Part shown: one piece after another, positions 63,061-64,000 of the stretch
How positions within the stretch are numbered: position 1 is the first letter of the stretch
Layout of the letters: each line of letters opens with the position of its first letter
Source of the DNA: Paraburkholderia acidicola
Lineage (GTDB): Bacteria; Pseudomonadota; Gammaproteobacteria; Burkholderiales; Burkholderiaceae
DNA length: 64,000 bases
NCBI RefSeq assembly: GCF_002362315.1
Contig: NZ_MTZV01000006.1
Coordinates: 1,240,001-1,304,000, forward strand
Reading direction: 5' to 3'
Program-made: the position numbers and the translations under genes
The notes under the pieces: model-generated
What the model was told of the DNA's origin: nothing
Databases searched by the model: none
The model's input: only the letters and a program-made list of their open reading frames with translations

Positions 63061-63606
63061 ATGACCGGTGCAGATTTACCCAGCATGCTTCCCGAGATGC
63101 TGCCGCGGCTGTGGGCGTTCGCGCTACGCATTGCCGGCGACCAGCACGATGCGGAAGATCTGGTGCAGCGCGCCTGCGTGCGGGCACTCGAGCGGGCGCA
63201 TCAGTTGCAGCCCGATACCGCACCGCTCAGCTGGATGTTCTCGATCGTTCACACCACCTGGATCAACGAGTTGCGCGCCCGTAGCGTGCGCAAGCGTTCC
63301 AGCATGGAATGGGACGACGACTTCCTCGAAAACATTGCCGATCCGAGCGGACAAACGCCGGAAACGCAGGCTATGAACGCGCAGATCATCGATGCCGTGG
63401 CGCGTCTGCCCGAAGCGCAGCGCGTCGTGATGCTGCTCGTGGCCGTGGAAGGTCTGAGCTATCAGGAAGCCGCCGATGCACTCGAAGTCCCGATCGGCAC
63501 GGTGATGAGCCGGCTGTCGCGGGCTCGCCAGGCAATCGGTGCGCAATTCGCCACGCGCGATGATGTACCGCGCGGCGCGACCCAACGTAAGGACTCGATC
63601 GCATGA
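63061..63606 (+). CDS. ECF-family RNA polymerase sigma factor
   Basis: A 181-residue sigma factor. Region 2: LRIAGDQHDAEDLVQRACVR; region 4: RVVMLLVAVEGLSYQEAADA then IGTVMSRLSRARQAI. The start MTGADLPSML has a GGAGAG ribosome site; an ATG 24 codons upstream is less likely. The stop overlaps the next gene, which encodes the likely anti-sigma factor. The signal sensed and the target promoters are not readable here. Confidence 0.93.
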   Translation: MTGADLPSMLPEMLPRLWAFALRIAGDQHDAEDLVQRACVRALERAHQLQPDTAPLSWMFSIVHTTWINELRARSVRKRSSMEWDDDFLENIADPSGQTPETQAMNAQIIDAVARLPEAQRVVMLLVAVEGLSYQEAADALEVPIGTVMSRLSRARQAIGAQFATRDDVPRGATQRKDSIA

Positions 63607-64000
63607 CAATCGACGAAACCTTACTGCTGGCTTATGTCGACGGTGAACTGTCGGGGACGCAGCGTGCCGAAGTGGAAACGCTCGTCGCCGGTTCGGATGA
63701 AGCCGCTGAATTCGTCAGGATGTTGCGCGCATCGCAGTTCGACTATCGGGCCGCGTTCGCCGCGCAGAAACTGCCGCCGGTTCCTGAATCGCTCACGCAG
63801 AACATCGACGCGCTGGTCCAGCAACACCGGGCCACGCATGGGGCTGCGAACGCCGATCGGACCACCAATGTGTCGCCTACGGCTACGACCGCCCCCGTCC
63901 GCTCGCGTTTGCGCAGCGTACCGGTATGGCTCGCCGCAGCGTGCGTGGCCGGCGCGTTCTGTGCCGGCCTGCTGCTGCGCACGGGCCCGCTGATCGGGAC
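63603..64000 (+). CDS. Anti-sigma factor (partial, C-terminus outside window)
   Basis: The first ~132 residues are present. MTIDETLLLAYVDGELSGTQ is the start of a zinc-binding-type anti-sigma domain (without the full His-Cys-Cys set), and a membrane helix (~residues 105-125, VPVWLAAACVAGAFCAGLLL) follows. It overlaps the sigma gene by 4 bp (ATGA), so the pair is co-translated: the membrane protein would hold the sigma factor until an envelope signal arrives. Confidence 0.85.
   Translation, partial: MTIDETLLLAYVDGELSGTQRAEVETLVAGSDEAAEFVRMLRASQFDYRAAFAAQKLPPVPESLTQNIDALVQQHRATHGAANADRTTNVSPTATTAPVRSRLRSVPVWLAAACVAGAFCAGLLLRTGPLIG

Noticed and set aside
1-64000. CRISPR array, tRNA, rRNA, prophage
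   Set aside because: No regularly spaced repeats, no cloverleaf-like or rRNA-like sequence, and no phage structural or integrase genes were seen; encapsulin has the HK97 fold but stands in a cargo operon, not a phage.

Overview
The window reads as Betaproteobacteria, family Burkholderiaceae, most likely Paraburkholderia or a close relative. GC content is high throughout. The gene content fits this: a BpeEF-OprC/CeoAB-OpcM type efflux locus with its LlpE protein and LysR regulator, DUF4148 and DUF3597 proteins, a ~1,600-residue NAD-dependent glutamate dehydrogenase, and many LysR regulators paired with catabolic genes. I see no rRNA, tRNA, CRISPR array, phage or intact insertion sequence. It looks like an accessory-rich chromosomal region of small regulator-plus-operon modules.

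Layout. 1-1959: a DmoA/NtaA-type FMN monooxygenase (cut by the window edge) and a MetQ/NlpA solute-binding protein, probably organosulfur use. 2266-10590: RND efflux operon llpE-bpeE-bpeF-oprC with divergent bpeT and a clear terminator. 10591-11601: gene-free DNA holding two ~300-bp repeats in inverted orientation. 11602-14440: a DUF4148 protein, a purine nucleoside permease-type protein and an aldo/keto reductase. 14704-17344: MarR, isochorismatase-like protein, membrane protein and MFS exporter. 17548-21235: a second MFS, a TetR/GST divergent pair with a visible operator, and a CDF metal exporter. 21313-28099: glutamate dehydrogenase and an M14 peptidase/hydrolase pair. 28362-31095: phosphonate-type ABC importer (phnCDE). 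31121-32818: a lipoprotein and a GcvA-like LysR. 32826-37335: GabR-like MocR regulator divergent from gabT-gabD (GABA to succinate). 37361-43105: MFS, aldehyde dehydrogenase, benzoylformate decarboxylase and divergent LysR, a mandelate-pathway segment. 43722-46097: Lrp regulator divergent from a 2-oxoglutarate/Fe amino-acid hydroxylase-like gene coupled to a LysO exporter. 46235-55789: an unrecognised protein, an MscS channel, a secreted EF-hand protein, an S10 peptidase, two small proteins, an EIIA-Ntr fusion and a peroxiredoxin. 55849-58925: LysR, then a DyP peroxidase with an encapsulin-loading tail overlapping the encapsulin shell gene. 58985-60770: a copper-type module (DUF2946, predicted outer-membrane protein, CopC). 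60811-64000: a DUF3455 lipoprotein, a TIGR03118 lipoprotein, and an ECF sigma factor with its anti-sigma factor (cut by the window edge).

The most interesting systems are the encapsulin/DyP nanocompartment, the Lrp-dioxygenase-LysO cassette (an apparent make-and-export unit for a hydroxylated amino acid), an LlpE protein whose serine nucleophile is replaced by Asp and whose C-terminus is a 9-bp repeat expansion, an isochorismatase-fold protein lacking the catalytic Cys, and the paired inverted repeats at 10.6-11.5 kb. Functions are assigned from motif and family recognition only; no database search was run.
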